A stretch of DNA of 64,000 bases from Ilex aquifolium (GCA_951799425.1 OX637395.1:15920951-15984950); one strand, 5' to 3'. Numbered from the stretch's first letter, positions 43,437-54,902 are shown. Numbers and translations are program-made. Notes: generated by a model from the sequence alone, not told the origin.

Positions 43437-45454
43437 ATGGCCAGGACCCCTTCTTCTCCACGCGACGTTATGGAACGACTCTTCCCCGACGTCGAAGTTA
43501 GTGAAATCGACGAGGAAGGGGCTCAGTCCATGGCTAAGCACTTCGAGTTTCCTCCTGGAGTGGTTGTGCGCCATGCCAACTTGCGTTGGTTTCATTGCTT
43601 GGTCAGGGGCGAGGCTTGCTTCTTCGAGGCCTCTTTTCTATTAGGGTTCCGATTTCCACTTTCCTCCTTCATGCGAGAGGTTTTGCACTTCTTCAGTTTC
43701 TGTCCCGCCATGCTTCTCCCAGCAGCTTGGGCGGTCTTATTGGCTTTCACGGCGGCGTGGGGGAGGTTATTCCCCTAGTCTAGGGCCATTATGCCGGAGT
43801 TCCTTCATTTTTTCTGTCCCGAGGAGATGTCTGAGTTCTATCACTTCACCCCTAGGCAGGGAGTGGAAATTCCTATCCTGGACCTCCCTTCAGAGCCGAA
43901 AGAGTGGAGGAAGAGGTTCTTCTTCGTTTCTGGAGATGGATGGGAATATTGGGCCTACTTTCCGGCCTTAGTAAGGGTTCCCACGGAGTGGGGGCAGCGC
44001 AGGAATCTGGGTGAGTTTGCACATGTAGTAACGACTTCGTTATTTCTTTGGTCTTATATGTCTAATTTTTTTGTGTTCATAGGCGAGCTCCCACCTTTGT
44101 CTGGCGAGGAGTTGGCTCGAGTTAATCAAGTCCGAGCTCCCCGGCCCTTTTCATACACTGACTGATGTATCCTGAGCTGACCTCGGCGCCGAGCGATCGT
44201 GAGTATCGAACATTCTGCTCTTATTGTCCTGCTTTCGTTTTGTTTGGAAACTTATTCATTTTTCTGTTTTTCTTATGTAGTCCCTTCGTACTTGGTTACC
44301 CAGCGGAGGGTGATTATGGAGCAGGTGGGTCATAGGAGGCGAACCAGGAGCTGGGAGCTTGTGGAGAAGAGGGCCAGGCTGGGGGCAAGCAGCTCGGACT
44401 CGACTTTCGGTGCAGGTGCCGGCCCTGAGGCTCCCGGTGCTGGAGGTGAAGCCCTGACGACCTCGCTGACACCGAGCTCTTCTGCTGGGGTACTGACTTC
44501 CGAGCCCTTGCCTACGGCTGGGGAGGCGTCACTGTCTGTGCCTGTGCCCATCTCTACGGCGGGCACAGTTGTGGCCAGCCCGATAACAGGCCTGGTTCGG
44601 CGAGGTTCTGCACCAACTGGGGTTGCAGGTTCCAGCTTGGCACGTGTTCCACCTGCTCCGTTTGTCAACCTTGAGGGGAGTTTGCAGAGGGACGTGGGTC
44701 TAAGTAGCCGTGCACTGATGGACTTGACCCCCCAGGTTGACCTGAGACGCTCTGTAGATCTTCCTTTCTGAACTCGGAGTCAAGAGGCGCTTCATGCCCT
44801 TTTTGAGGCAAGTTCCGCCTTTCCTGGTGCTTCTCTTTGCTTTTAACTCTATCATTATGACCTTTATCTTCGTTTTCAGGCGGTGATGCAAGTCTGCGCA
44901 CTTGGAAATGAGGTTTTTGTCCTGAGAAATTCTATTCAGCGGAGGTTGGTTGTGCTTCAAGAGACACGCCAACGGAACTCCGAGCTCCTTAGCTGGGGTT
45001 TGGCCACCAAGAGGAGTTGGAACAAGTTCTCGATCAGCGGGCTCAGACCTTTAGGCAACTAATTGCCAGTACTTCCGTCGAGGTGTCTCTTCGGGATGAA
45101 TTAGCTCGGGCGAGGGAGGACTATGATGCTCAGATCGAGGACTTACTTAATTCTGCTATTACTCGGTCATTGCTGGTGGACCAGCTGAGGGAGTCCCGGG
45201 CTGAGATTGTTGAGCTGAGGAATTCTTTGGCTGTCGAGCGCCAGTTGGTCGAGGATCAACGGAAAGAGATCGAAAAGTCCAGGCTGGAGGCGGCCAGGGC
45301 CTTTGTGGATGGGTTCTTCAATTTTGCTGACCAGACGATTGAGAAATTCCATGACTTGGATCTCGAGCGATTTCAACTGCGGTTTGATGTCCCTCCAGGT
45401 GGTCCTCCAGCTTATGATGCCGCTCCTCCAGCTACTCCCTCTGATCAGTCTTGA
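43437..45454 (+). pseudogene. Antisense additional coding unit 2 of the gypsy element
   Basis: Second related unit. Head MARTPSSPRDVMERLFPDV, then the core HFEFPPGVVVRHAN, FLLGFRFPLSSFMREVLHFF, LLPAAWAVLLAF and further on PSEPKEWRKRFFFVSGDGWE. A Ser/Ala/Pro-rich linker follows (about 44350-44770), then a long coiled coil (45017-45330; LRDELARAREDYDAQIEDLL, LVDQLRESRAEIVELRNSL) and a tail ARAFVDGFFNFADQ...FHDLDLE that matches the tail of unit 1. TTGTAATGAAG downstream may serve for polyadenylation. Divided into exon-like blocks. Fossil. Confidence 0.75.
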
Positions 45455-45999
45455 AGACCAAACTCTTATTGTTCTCTCTTGTAACTACTCCTTTTTTTTT
45501 TTTGAATGCAACACTTGTAACTACTTTCTTTTTGTAATGAAGCTTTCTCTTAGCTACAAAGTTCTCTGATGATGTGTTGTCGATGCTTGTCGGTGCCATG
45601 TTCCCTTGGCCCCCTACTCCGAAGAGGCCTTGGTCTGTTTGAAGGGTGTTATTTGTGCTGCCCATTCCCCTGTCCTGCGCTCTATGGTCCGAGTAGCTTT
45701 TCCTTAGGTTAGGCTCCCTTAGCCATTAATCGCTGTGACCGTTCGTTTCTGGTGCAGTGTACGAAGTGGCTGTTCGTCTAAGTGAACCTTTAGACGACTC
45801 AACAACCTCCACCTACCTTGCGTCATTATCATTAATGCTATCATGATTGTAGAAACCCAACAGTCACATGTCATTGATGCATGCTATTTATTTCCAAGTG
45901 TTTGGAACTCCTTACATTCTCATTGTTCTTCGCATACCTTCTTGTTCCTCGCTTGCTCTTTTGCTACTTGCCTTCATTCCTTCCTCCCACCTTTGAAGT

Positions 46000-47130
46000 T
46001 CATGGTTTCCTCTCATTCTCCCCTTTTCAAACAGCGGGCTCGGGAAGCACTGGATGATTCCTAGTACTCTATTTTTTTCTCCCTCCTCTGTTCACCGCCG
46101 CTGATATGGGGGGGGGATAAGGAGGCAATACGACTTCCCGGAGGATCTCGTGGTCAGGGCCCCTACCCCGGATGAGCCTTGTAGTCTTTCTTCCCGTCGG
46201 GAAGTTTCATTTTTTGAGGGCTCATTCGAAATGGGCCTCTGCTTCCCCATTCATCAAGACTTCGCTTGGGTTCTTTCCTACTATGGGTTGTGCCTTTCTC
46301 GCCTTTTCCCTGAGGGGTGGGCTGCTCTGGTGAGTTTCTTCATTTTCTGGCGCCTCCAAGGCTTCGATGACTTCCTTACCGTTGGGTAATTCATTTACTT
46401 CTTCGAGCTTTCCTTCGATTTCCCTCCTATTTTCAGCACTTTCAATTGGAGGCTATTTTGCTACCCTCATCTGATCTCGGGCCTCCCCAGTTCCCCTGAA
46501 GGGTGGACTCGTCGCTTCTTCTTCATTTCTGGGGACACATAGGAGTCCACGGTGAGAGAAAATTATCATGTCCGGGTTCCCCGTACTTGGAGGAGCTTTC
46601 GTGACGAAGGTATGTATATGAAAAACCTATTGGTCTCCATTTAACTAGTCTTCGCTGGCAAATGTTGTGTTGACTTCGTTTGCATTGACATTGCGTTGTG
46701 CAGGTCGTCCTAGCCTTACCCCTGGAGAAGAGCTTGAGATCATTCTTGTGGAGCAGGCCGCGCCGGTCCCCTTTTTCGACCTCGTCACCCCTCTGAATCT
46801 CGTTTTGTTTAATATAGGGGGTAGTTCGAGCAGGATTATATTTGTGCCTTCCTCCTTCCCCGAATCTGATACTTCATCTTCCGAGTCTGATGAAGCCGTT
46901 CCCAGCTCCGAGCCTGATGAGGCCACTCCTAGCAGAAAGAGGTCAAGGGGCGGCTCAGAATCCCGTCGCTGCCTTCTCATGATGCTGTGGTGGAGATCCT
47001 CATGAGGCGGCTTGCTGATGTCGAGGCTGAGAGGAATGTTCTGAGGGAGGAGAATTTCCGCCTTCGGGCTGTTAATGCTGAACTAGAGAAGGGGAACTCT
47101 AAGTTGAAGGGGCCTGCCGGGGGCAGCTAG
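46000..47130 (+). pseudogene. Antisense additional coding unit 3 of the gypsy element
   Basis: Third, shortest related unit. Head MVSSHSPLFKQRAREALDD; core QYDFPEDLVVRAP, SFEMGLCFPIHQDFAWVLSY, LFPEGWAALVSFF and SSPEGWTRRFFFISGDT. An acidic Ser-rich linker follows (SDTSSSESDEAVPSSEPDEA), then a short coiled coil (ADVEAERNVLREENFRLRAV). The gag-like core is clearly homologous to units 1 and 2 but diverged. TTGTAATCC near 47155 may mark its 3' end. Divided into blocks. Fossil. Confidence 0.7.
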
Positions 47131-47397
47131 GGCGTTTCTTTTTTTTTGTTTTGCTTGTAATCCTTGAAAATTCTTGGTCTCTAAATGAAATGGTTCTCTG
47201 TGTTTGTCTTTGTTGAGTTGTTTTTGTGATTACCATAATCTTGTGGATGACTTGCTTTTAGCCACTTTCTCTCCACACCGAGTAATAGGCTGAAACACTC
47301 TGTTTTAAGGTTCTTAGCTTAGTGGATTGCCTAAGCGAAGCAGTTCTTAGCCGAAAATCTTTAGTCTGTTAACACGGCAGAACGGCTCGCGGCTTCT

Positions 47398-48033
47398 CCT
47401 GAGCTGAAAAGCCTAGTCGTCCCAAGTTTACGAGCTCTTAGGCTGAAAAGCCTAATAGATGCCCGAGCTTGCGAGCTTTTAGGCTGAAAAGTCTAGTAAA
47501 TTTTCGAGCTTACGAGCTCTTAGGCTAAAAAGCCTAGTAGATTCCCAAGCTTGCGAGCTCTTAGGCTGAAAAGCCTAGTAGACTCTCGATCTTGCGAGCT
47601 CTTAGGCTGAAAAGCCTAGTAGATTCCCGAGCTTACGAGCTCTTAGGTTGAAAAGCCTAGTTGATTTCTGAGCTTACGAGCTCTTAGGCTGAAAAGCCTA
47701 GTAGATTCCCGAGCTTGCGAGCTCTTAGGCTGAAAAGCCTAGTAGACTCCCAATCTTGCGATCTGTTAGGCTGAAAAGCCTAGTAGATTTCCGAGCTTAC
47801 GAGCTCTTAGGCTTAAAAGCCTAGTAGATTCCCGAGCTTGCGAGCTCTTAGGCTGAAAAGCCTAGTAGATTTCCGAGCCTACGAGCTCTTAGGCTGAAAA
47901 GCCTAGTAAATTTCTGAGCTTACGAGCTCTTAGGCTAAAAAACCTAGTAGACTCCCGAGCTTGCGAGCTCTTAGGCTGAAAAACCTGATAGATTCCGAGC
48001 TTACGAGCTCTTAGGCTGAAAAGTCTGGTTGTT
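47398..48033. repeat. 40-bp minisatellite, about 16 copies
   Basis: About 16 tandem units of 40 bp, consensus halves CCGAGCTTGCGAGCTCTTAG and GCTGAAAAGCCTAGTAGATT. Copies vary mostly at TTGCG/TTACG and GATTCCC/GATTTCT. In most units the plus strand contains TAGGCT-GAAA-AGCCTA, a 6-bp stem with a GAAA loop. The array lies between antisense unit 3 and the integrase end. Confidence 0.95.
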
Positions 48034-48147
48034 GCTCTGTCTGGAGTTTTCATAGGCATTGCTTAGTGCAAGTTTTTTCCTTCGCGTTGACCTTTGGAAC
48101 TTCATTGATTTCAAAAAATTTTTACAGTGACTCTCCTTCCTCTTAGT

Positions 48148-48530
48148 TAGGGGTGTCAAATGTGTCGGGTTGGGTCAGTTTCGTGTCGTGTCACTTTCGA
48201 TCGTGTTATTTTCGTGTCGTGTCATTTCGGTACGTGTCGGGTTCGTGTCAATATTCGTGTTAATAAAAAATTATTTAATTTGACAACAACTAATATAATA
48301 TTATTTAAAAAATTATACAAAATTATAAAAAAATTATAAAATTCTTATTTAAGAATATAATATTCGTTAAATAATTATTTTCTATCTACAGTACCCATTA
48401 ATCGTGTTATTCGTGTCGAACCTTAATTTGACCCATTTATTATAGTGTCAACTAATCGTATTTTTTTCGAGTTCGTGTCGGGTTCGGTTCGAGTCGGGTT
48501 CGTGTTTCGAGTAAAAAATTGACACCCCTA
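48148..48530. mobile_element. hAT-type MITE nested in the gypsy element
   Basis: Terminal inverted repeats TAGGGGTGTCAA and TTGACACCCCTA, flanked by a perfect 8-bp target duplication CTCTTAGT at 48140-48147 and 48531-48538. Subterminal regions carry many GTGTCGGGT and GTGTCGTGTC motifs; the centre is AT-rich and non-coding. It must be younger than the gypsy insertion that surrounds it. Confidence 0.92.
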
Positions 48531-48624
48531 CTCTTAGTATAATGGCTTTCGGGAGGTCCTACTGGTAGTAACGCTTCAAGTGATCCGCGTTCCATGAGTG
48601 CTGTAGGCCTCTTCCTTCCTTCGT

Positions 48625-49816
48625 CTATAGCTTGTGGTTACCTGGCCGGACAACCCTTTTTACAATGTATGGTCCTTCCCAGTTAGGTCCGAGCTTGCCA
48701 TGGGCGGGGTCCTTCCTGGCCGGGAGTAGCTTTTTCAGCACTAGGTCGCCTGGTTTGAAACTCCTTCTTTTCACCCGCTTATTGTAAAACCTTGTCGTGC
48801 TCCTCTGGTAGGAGAAGATCTGCTGCAGTGCTTCATTTCTCTTTTCGTCCAAGAGATCGAGGTTTACCAACAGGGACCTCTCGTTCTGCCCTGGATCAAA
48901 AAGTTCGGCTCTCGTAGAGGGCATGCCCACCTCGACTGGGGCCATCGCCTCCGTCCCATATGCCAAGCTAAATGGAGTCTCGTCGGTCGCAGTTCGGGTA
49001 GTTTTTCGGTATGCCCATAGTACTGCTAGGAGGTGGTCCACCCATTGAGGCTTAGACGCCATCAACCTGGTCTTGAGCGCCAGCTTGATGGTTCTCATGG
49101 ATACCTCGGCCTGTCCATTGGACTGCGGGTGAGCAGGTGCTGAGAAGTAATTTTTGATTCCTAGCTCGTCGCAAAAGCCGTGAACATCGGATTATCAAAC
49201 TGTTTCCCATTATCAGAAACCAGTGCCCTGGGGACACCGAAGCGGCAGATTATGGACTTCTAGACAAAGTTCTTGACTTTCTGCGCTTTGATCTTAGTCA
49301 GAGACTCGGTCTCAGCCCACTTGGTGAAGTAATCCACCGCGACCACGACGAATTTGCACTATCTGACCCCGACTGGTAGGGGCCCCAAGATATCCAAGCC
49401 CCACTGTTGAAAAGGCCGAGGGCTGACCACGAGGGTGAGCAGCTCGGGTGGGCAATGGGACAGGTTGCGTGGATCTGGCAAGCTTGGCATCGCTTCACTA
49501 TTTCCTTGGCATCCTTGGACATAGTTGGCCAAAAGTAACCCTACTGTAATGCCTTGCTTGCCAAAGTTTTTGTGCCAACATGGTTTCCGCACATGCCTTC
49601 GTGGATTTCTCTTAAAATATAATCTGCTTCCACTCCAGACACACATTTCATTAATGGAAAAGAAAAACCTCTTTTGTAAAGGTTACCTTGGACTATCGTG
49701 AATCTTGCCGCTTTGGCTCTCAGTTTGGATGCATCCTTCAGGTCGTCTGGCAGTACTCCGTCTCGTAAGAAGGATACGATAGGGTTCATCCACGAAGCGT
49801 TCTCCTCGACTGGCAT
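48625..49816 (-). pseudogene. Gypsy integrase region
   Basis: Contains the zinc-binding side (ILREIHEGMCGNHVGTKTLA, CQACQIHA), core pieces (PRPFQQWGLDILGPLPVG with Asp), the later core part PQWVDHLLAVLWAYRKT and TDETPFSLAYGTEA, and the C-terminal FKPGDLVLKK, LGPNWEGPYIVKRV. Order and motifs are standard for gypsy integrase. Broken in more than one place. Confidence 0.85.
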
Positions 49817-49849
49817 GGCTTGGTCTTCGTTGGTTTGTCCCTCATTGAG

Positions 49850-50740
49850 CTATATGCTGGGCTCGGCTAGGACCTCGACTGGCGCTAGTCCGGGCAAGCC
49901 GTGGTCGGAGGAAGCGGTGGTAGCGAGCCTGGCCAGGGCGTCGGCCAGGGCGTTGGCTTCTCGGGGGACTTGCACCAGCTCAGCCAAGACGAATTTTCCC
50001 AATAGGTTACGTACTTTCATCACGTAGAGTGCCATCTTTTCGTTTCTGGCGGCGTATTCCTCTTCGACCTGCCTTACCACCAGCTGCGAGTCACTATGGA
50101 TCACGATCTGTTGCGCATCCATTGACAAGGCAAGGTTTAAACCAGCTATCAAGGCCTCGTATTCCACCTCATTGTTGGATGCCTGAAAGTTAAATCTCAG
50201 GGCATATTCCAGGTCGTATCCCTCTGGTGAGGTCAGGACGAGTCCGGCCCCGCTTCCTTGGGCATTTGAAGCTCCATCCACATACAGTTTCCAGGTCGGC
50301 ACGTCGGGGATACTGTCTTGGTCTTCTGCGTTCTCTCCAGGTGGAGAGGTAAACTCGGCAAGGAAGTCTGTCAGGACCTGTCCCTTGATTGCAGTCCTGG
50401 GTTTGAACTTGATGTCGAACTCGCTAAGCTCCATTACCCATTTTACTAGTCTCCCGGAGGCTTCCGGCTTATGCAGGATCTGCCTCATCGATTGGTCGGT
50501 TGGAATCTCTATGGTGTGCACTTGAAAATAGGGCCTCAGCCTCCGAGCTGCCACTACGAGGGCTAGCACCAGCTTCTCCGTCTTTGGGTATCTCTCTTCG
50601 GCCCCCCGGAGGGCTTTGCTGCAGAAGTAGATTAGTTGTTGGACTTTCTCCCTATCCTTCACAAGGGCGGCACTGACTGAGAAGTCTGATATGGCCAGAT
50701 AAAGGGTCAGGACCTCTCCTTCCTGAGGACTCACCAACAC
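49850..50740 (-). pseudogene. Gypsy RNase H region, including a plant-type domain
   Basis: A 296-residue open stretch. The first half is the gypsy RT-linked RNase H (YLAISDFSVSAALVKDRE, YFCSKALRGAEERYPKTEK). The second half is another RNase H domain (WKLYVDGASNAQGSGAGLVL, NNEVEYEALIAGLNLAL, IHSDSQLVVRQV, PREANALADALARLA) with its acidic catalytic residues visible. A second RNase H domain of this kind is a known mark of the Tat lineage. Confidence 0.9.
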
Positions 50741-50814
50741 GGGTGGCGATGCTAAATAGGCTTTGAGGGCCTGGAAAGCTTTTTCGCATTTTTCATCCCA
50801 CTGGAAAGTCGCCT

Positions 50815-51611
50815 TTAGGACCTTGAAGAATGGCTGGCACTTGTCGCTGGAGCGCGTATTCTTCCGGTGAGGCGTTGTATCTCTCGGGTGCTGGTGGGGG
50901 GTTTCATTTCAAGAATAGCCTTCACCTTCTCGGGGTTCGCCACGATACCCCTGCTGTTGACTATAAATCCTAGGAATTTCCCTGCCGATACTCCAAAGGC
51001 ACACTTTGCCGGGTTTAGCTTCATCCGATACTTCCGCAGAATTTCGAACAACTCTCCGAGATGTTGAATATGGGACTCGGCTTTTAGCAATTTCACGAGC
51101 ATGTCGTCTATATATACTTCCATAGTCGAGTCGAGCTTTTCGCGGAACATTCTATTAACCAACCTCTGCTAGGTGGCCCTGACATTTTTCAATCCGAACG
51201 ACATCACCTGATAGCAGAAGATCCCTTGTTCTATGACGAACGAGGTTTTCTCCTGGTCGTTCGGATCCATTTTGATCTGGTTATACCTAGAGAAGGCGTC
51301 TATGAAGCTGAGGAGCTCATGGCCGACCGTGGCGTCGACTATTAGGTCGATCCGGGGCAATGGGAAACTATCCTTGGGGCATGCTCGGTTAAGGTCGGTG
51401 AAGTCGATGCAAAGTCGCCATTTGACGTTTACTTCTTCACGAGAACAACGTTCGCTATCCAGGTCAGGTAATCAACCTCCCTGATGGCTTTGGCTCGTAA
51501 CAGCTTGGCCACCTCCTCATTTATAGCTTTCTGCCTGTCGGGTGCGAAGCTTCTCCTCTTTTGTCTCACGGGTTTGCAGCCCGGGTCAACACTAAGCCGG
51601 TGTATGATCAC
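50815..51611 (-). pseudogene. Gypsy reverse transcriptase region
   Basis: Contains CKPVRQKRRSFAPDRQKAI, AKAIREVDY, LLSFIDAFSRYNQIKM, EKTSFVIEQGIFCYQVMSFG, the active-site motif VYIDDMLVK and LNPAKCAFGVSAGKFLGFIV. Order and motifs are those of gypsy RT. Fossil with several breaks. Confidence 0.9.
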
Positions 51612-52122
51612 GGCGGGGTATATTCCACCCCCACGAAGACATTGGCGTTCTCTTTCAGAAATGAGATGAGCTTCTCCTTAATGAGCGGGAGCAGCATGGA
51701 GCCCACAAAGACTACGTGCTCTGGGTCCTCGCCCAGCTGCATGGGTTCCAGCTGCTTCGTGGGGGTAGGCCGGGTTTCCATTTCATCTCTCATGTCTAAG
51801 TCCTCCAGTTGCACTGATTCTACCTCCCTTTGCCGCATTGATGCCACGTAGCACTCCCTAGCGAGGTGTTGGTCTCCCCTGACCGTATCGACACCATTCT
51901 CGGTGGGGAACTTCATCACCAAATGGTACGCCGATGGTATCGGCTTGATGGAATTAGGGACGGCCTTCCCAGGAGGACGTTGTAGGCAGAAGGGGCGTCC
52001 ACCACCAGGAAGTGGACGGTGGTCATAACTTGGCAGGGTTGGTCCCCTATGGTCAGGACGAGTGGGATAGAGCCAACCGGCAAGACTCTCTCACCCGAGA
52101 AGCCCAAAAGATGTGTCTTCAT
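51608..52122 (-). pseudogene. Gypsy protease region and linker to RT
   Basis: LTIGDQPCQVMTTVHFLVVD and SAYNVLLGRPSL are the conserved C-terminal part of gypsy aspartic proteases; the following acidic stretch links to RT. The N-terminal active-site side is expected around 52150-52240 but is less clear. Confidence 0.8.
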
Positions 52123-52372
52123 GGGTTCAAGCCTCGATCTCTCTATTCCGAGCTAGTCAAACGCTGACAAGAAAATGATGTCTGCTGAGCTCCCATTGTC
52201 AACCAGCACTCGATATATAGTTTTGTTTGTGATAATCACCTTTATGACTAGAGGGTCTTCATGCGAGTGCTGGCATCCCTCGAGGTCTGCATCAGAAAAA
52301 GTGATCTCCACTTCGAGGCGGGGTGCCTTCCGGACAGCCTGGACTTCGAGGAAATCTTTTGACTGGGCCTTC

Positions 52373-54055
52373 CTAGCATACGCCCTCCAGGCTGAGCTGG
52401 ACTCTCCCCCTCCAGCGAATCCTCCCGAGATGACTCGGATCTCGCCTATGGTTTGCTGGTGCTATTGTGGGGGCTGAGGCAGCTCGAGCACCTTGCCTCT
52501 GGTTATCCTGCTTTCTTCCTTCTCCTGCCACATACTGGCGTAGGTGACCCATTTGGATCAGGTACTCTATTTCCTTCTTGAGCTGGATACAATCGTTTGT
52601 CTCATGGCCAGTGTCTTTATGGAATTCACAGTACTTCACGGGATCCCTCATCCTCGGATCGGACTTCATCCGAGGTGGCCATCGGACGAATCTCTCATTT
52701 TGTACCTCATACAGGACTTGTGCAATAGAGGTGACCAAGGATGGGAGCCTTGCCGGGGCATATCGGGGTTGTAGTTCCTGTGGCGGGGGCCCCAGGCGAT
52801 CTCAGACGTTACCTCTCCTCTTAGGAGAAGGCTCTCTTCCTCTCCTCGGTGAGCAGTCTCTTCTCGGGGATCACTCATGTTTCCTCTCCTTCCTAAGACT
52901 GCGGTCCCTCCTTTTCTTTTCTCTTTCCGTCGGTGCCATGCCTTCTTTGAGGCGGAGGGCTTCTTCGCCGTTGATGTATTTTTTGGCTTTTGCCAAGACT
53001 TCGGCCATGGTAGCTTAAGGGTTTTTTGCTATCGAGAAAAGGAGGTCCTTAGACTATATTCCCAGCCCAGACATGAAAGTGGTCAGTGCAAACTTATCAT
53101 CCACACTTTCCACCTTCAGACACTCTTGATTGAAGCGTTGCACATAGCTTCGGAGGGATTTGTCAGGCCCCTGTTTGACACTCAGGAGGTGGTAGGACGG
53201 CTTCCTGTACGTCCTAGCTCCGATAAAATAGGATACAAATTGTATTGAGAGTTCTCGGAAGGATGAAATCGATGCAGGTTATAGCCTGTTAAACCAGGCT
53301 ATTGCCGACCCCTTAAGAGTGATGGCAAATGCCCTACAGCGAATTGGATCAGGGTATCCTTGGAGTTCCATTTGATTTTTATAGGAGTTCAAGTGACCAA
53401 CCGGGTCCTTGGTTCCGTCGAACGCCTCTACGGACGGCATCCGGAACTTCTGTGGGAGAGGGAAGTGGAGGACCTCGAGAACGAATGGTGATTCGGTCTG
53501 CTGGACTAGGGCGTCCATAGTATCGGGGGTCTTTCCCTTAGCTGCCTCTTTCATGTTACCCACCTCTCGTTGGAGCTCATAAAGTCTCCATTCCAACAGA
53601 CGATCCTCGGGATCCGACGAAGGGTGAGATCTGTCTTCTCGGAATTCGGCTCTAGCCCGACTGTGGGCTTCATCTTCGTCGCGTTCTTTGAGTTATCTCC
53701 TCCAGTGATTTTCCCCTGAGTGGTTGCGCTCATGGAGCTCAGTGACTCCATTTGGCTGAGCTTGGAGCTCCTGATGAGGGGCGTCATGTTCAGCTGGGGG
53801 TGGAGGGGGCTCCTGTCGAGCTGGTGGGAACCGAGGAAGCTGGTGTGTCTGTATCCACTCCATCAATTCTTGGTTCTGCTTTATCAGTTGTATCGTAGTT
53901 CGATGGTAGGTTTCCAGTTCATTGAGTGGGGGGAGGTTCGCCGCTGGGGGATGACCTTCGACGTCTTCTTTAGGGGTCGGAAAGTTCTCCGGTAGATTTT
54001 GGTGGACTTGGGGATTGGCAGGAGCTTTACTCATGTTCCGAGTTGAAACCATCAA
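52373..54055 (-). pseudogene. Gypsy gag region
   Basis: Reading leftward: MVSTRNMSKAPANPQVHQNL at the start, a Pro/Gln/His-rich stretch, the conserved KFRMPSVEAFDGTKDPVGHL and YPDPIRCRAFAITLKGSAIAW core, and a zinc-knuckle-like CEFHKDTGHETNDCIQL. These are hallmarks of Tat and Athila-type gag proteins. Broken in several places. Confidence 0.88.
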
Positions 54056-54091
54056 GTAGATAAAAACTCAAAGGAAAACGATGAAAATTAT

Positions 54092-54110
54092 TCCCACAGA
54101 CGGCGCCAAC
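54092..54110 (-). other. Primer-binding site of the gypsy element
   Basis: The minus strand reads TTGGCGCCGTCTGTGGGAA immediately inside the 5' LTR, at the position where minus-strand synthesis is primed by a host tRNA. The tRNA identity cannot be settled by eye. Confidence 0.7.
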
Positions 54111-54887
54111 TGATGGGGTCTCGGAAATAACGGTCCAAGCCCATCCGATGAGGTGCTAATGAGTTTTACGAGTTGGTTTGAAAGAGAATTTAACCTATCG
54201 AAAGTGGAAGGCACAAAAAATAAGTGGTTCACCTTAGTCGATGGACTAAGGCTATGTCCACTATAATGGAGTCTCCTGCTCCTTGAGGTTGTATATTAAT
54301 TCCAGGTGAGTACAAGCGAGTTACAGGTGCTGGGCCCGTATAAATGCGTATGCCTTATTCTACTGAATACCCATGAGTGGGGAATACAATGGGGAAGATG
54401 AAGATGGTGATCCAGAGAGGAAGCCCCTCAAGTTGCATATCACTGTTCTACTTATATGGGTCGTCCGTCCTAGGGTTCCTGGTGGCTCTTTATGCCTTTT
54501 TCCTAATCTTGTGGGGACCTCCCGTCCTTGTCCTGCAAAAGCTTCTACTAGTCAGCGCTCCTGTGCCCACGATCTCTGGATCGTTGTGCACCACCTCCTC
54601 CTGCGTTCGGGAGGGTGTAACTGTCTTAGGTTTCAGAGATGGTCTCCTTGCCTCTTGGACACGTGGTGCGACGGGATCCTTTCTAGGGCAGGAGTGCGAT
54701 TCCTCTTTCCCAGATTGCCCTTTGGCTGGTACAGGATTGGGCCGGGACTGGACTACTGGTCATCCAGAGCCGTTGGGCTTGGTCTTTTAGCCCTTTCCGC
54801 TCTCAACGTGGGCTAATTAGAGGCACTTCTCTTGGGCTAATAAGCCCAACTTCTGGGTTCTCAAGGTGTATTGGGCTCCGAGGCTAT
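54111..54887 (-). repeat. 5' LTR of the Tat-type gypsy element
   Basis: Aligns with the 3' LTR from its CCCCATCA inner end for 777 bp at about 95 percent identity by eye. At its outer end it runs directly into a TA repeat and the 5S-like sequence. Confidence 0.88.
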
Positions 54888-54902
54888 ATATATATATATA
54901 AA

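Larger units (their letters stand above)
39075..54887 (-). mobile_element. Ty3/gypsy element, Tat-type, 15.8 kb
   Basis: Two direct LTRs (39075-39884 and 54111-54887) enclose, reading leftward, a primer site, gag, protease, RT, RNase H and integrase, the gypsy order, then a minisatellite and three coding units on the opposite strand, then a purine tract and the 3' LTR. By eye the LTRs differ at about 40 of 780 positions, roughly 5 percent, suggesting insertion a few million years ago at usual plant rates. Antisense extra ORFs before the 3' LTR and a second, plant-type RNase H are known traits of the Tat lineage. The gag-pol region is broken in roughly six to eight places. A hAT-type MITE has inserted at 48148-48530. 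No target duplication could be matched. Confidence 0.9.

Noticed and set aside
44330-44972. Minus-strand ORFs opposite antisense unit 2
   Set aside because: They are rich in Ala/Gly/Pro or Lys and mirror the plus-strand linker. The plus strand has the conserved core and coiled coil.
47398-48033. Resemblance of the 40-bp repeat series to a CRISPR array
   Set aside because: Units are directly joined with no unique spacers, the context is a plant retrotransposon and no cas genes exist. It is a minisatellite.
39075-54887. Reading 39-47 kb as host genes on the plus strand
   Set aside because: The region is enclosed by matching LTRs with primer site and purine tract, and its coding units belong to a family known from gypsy elements.
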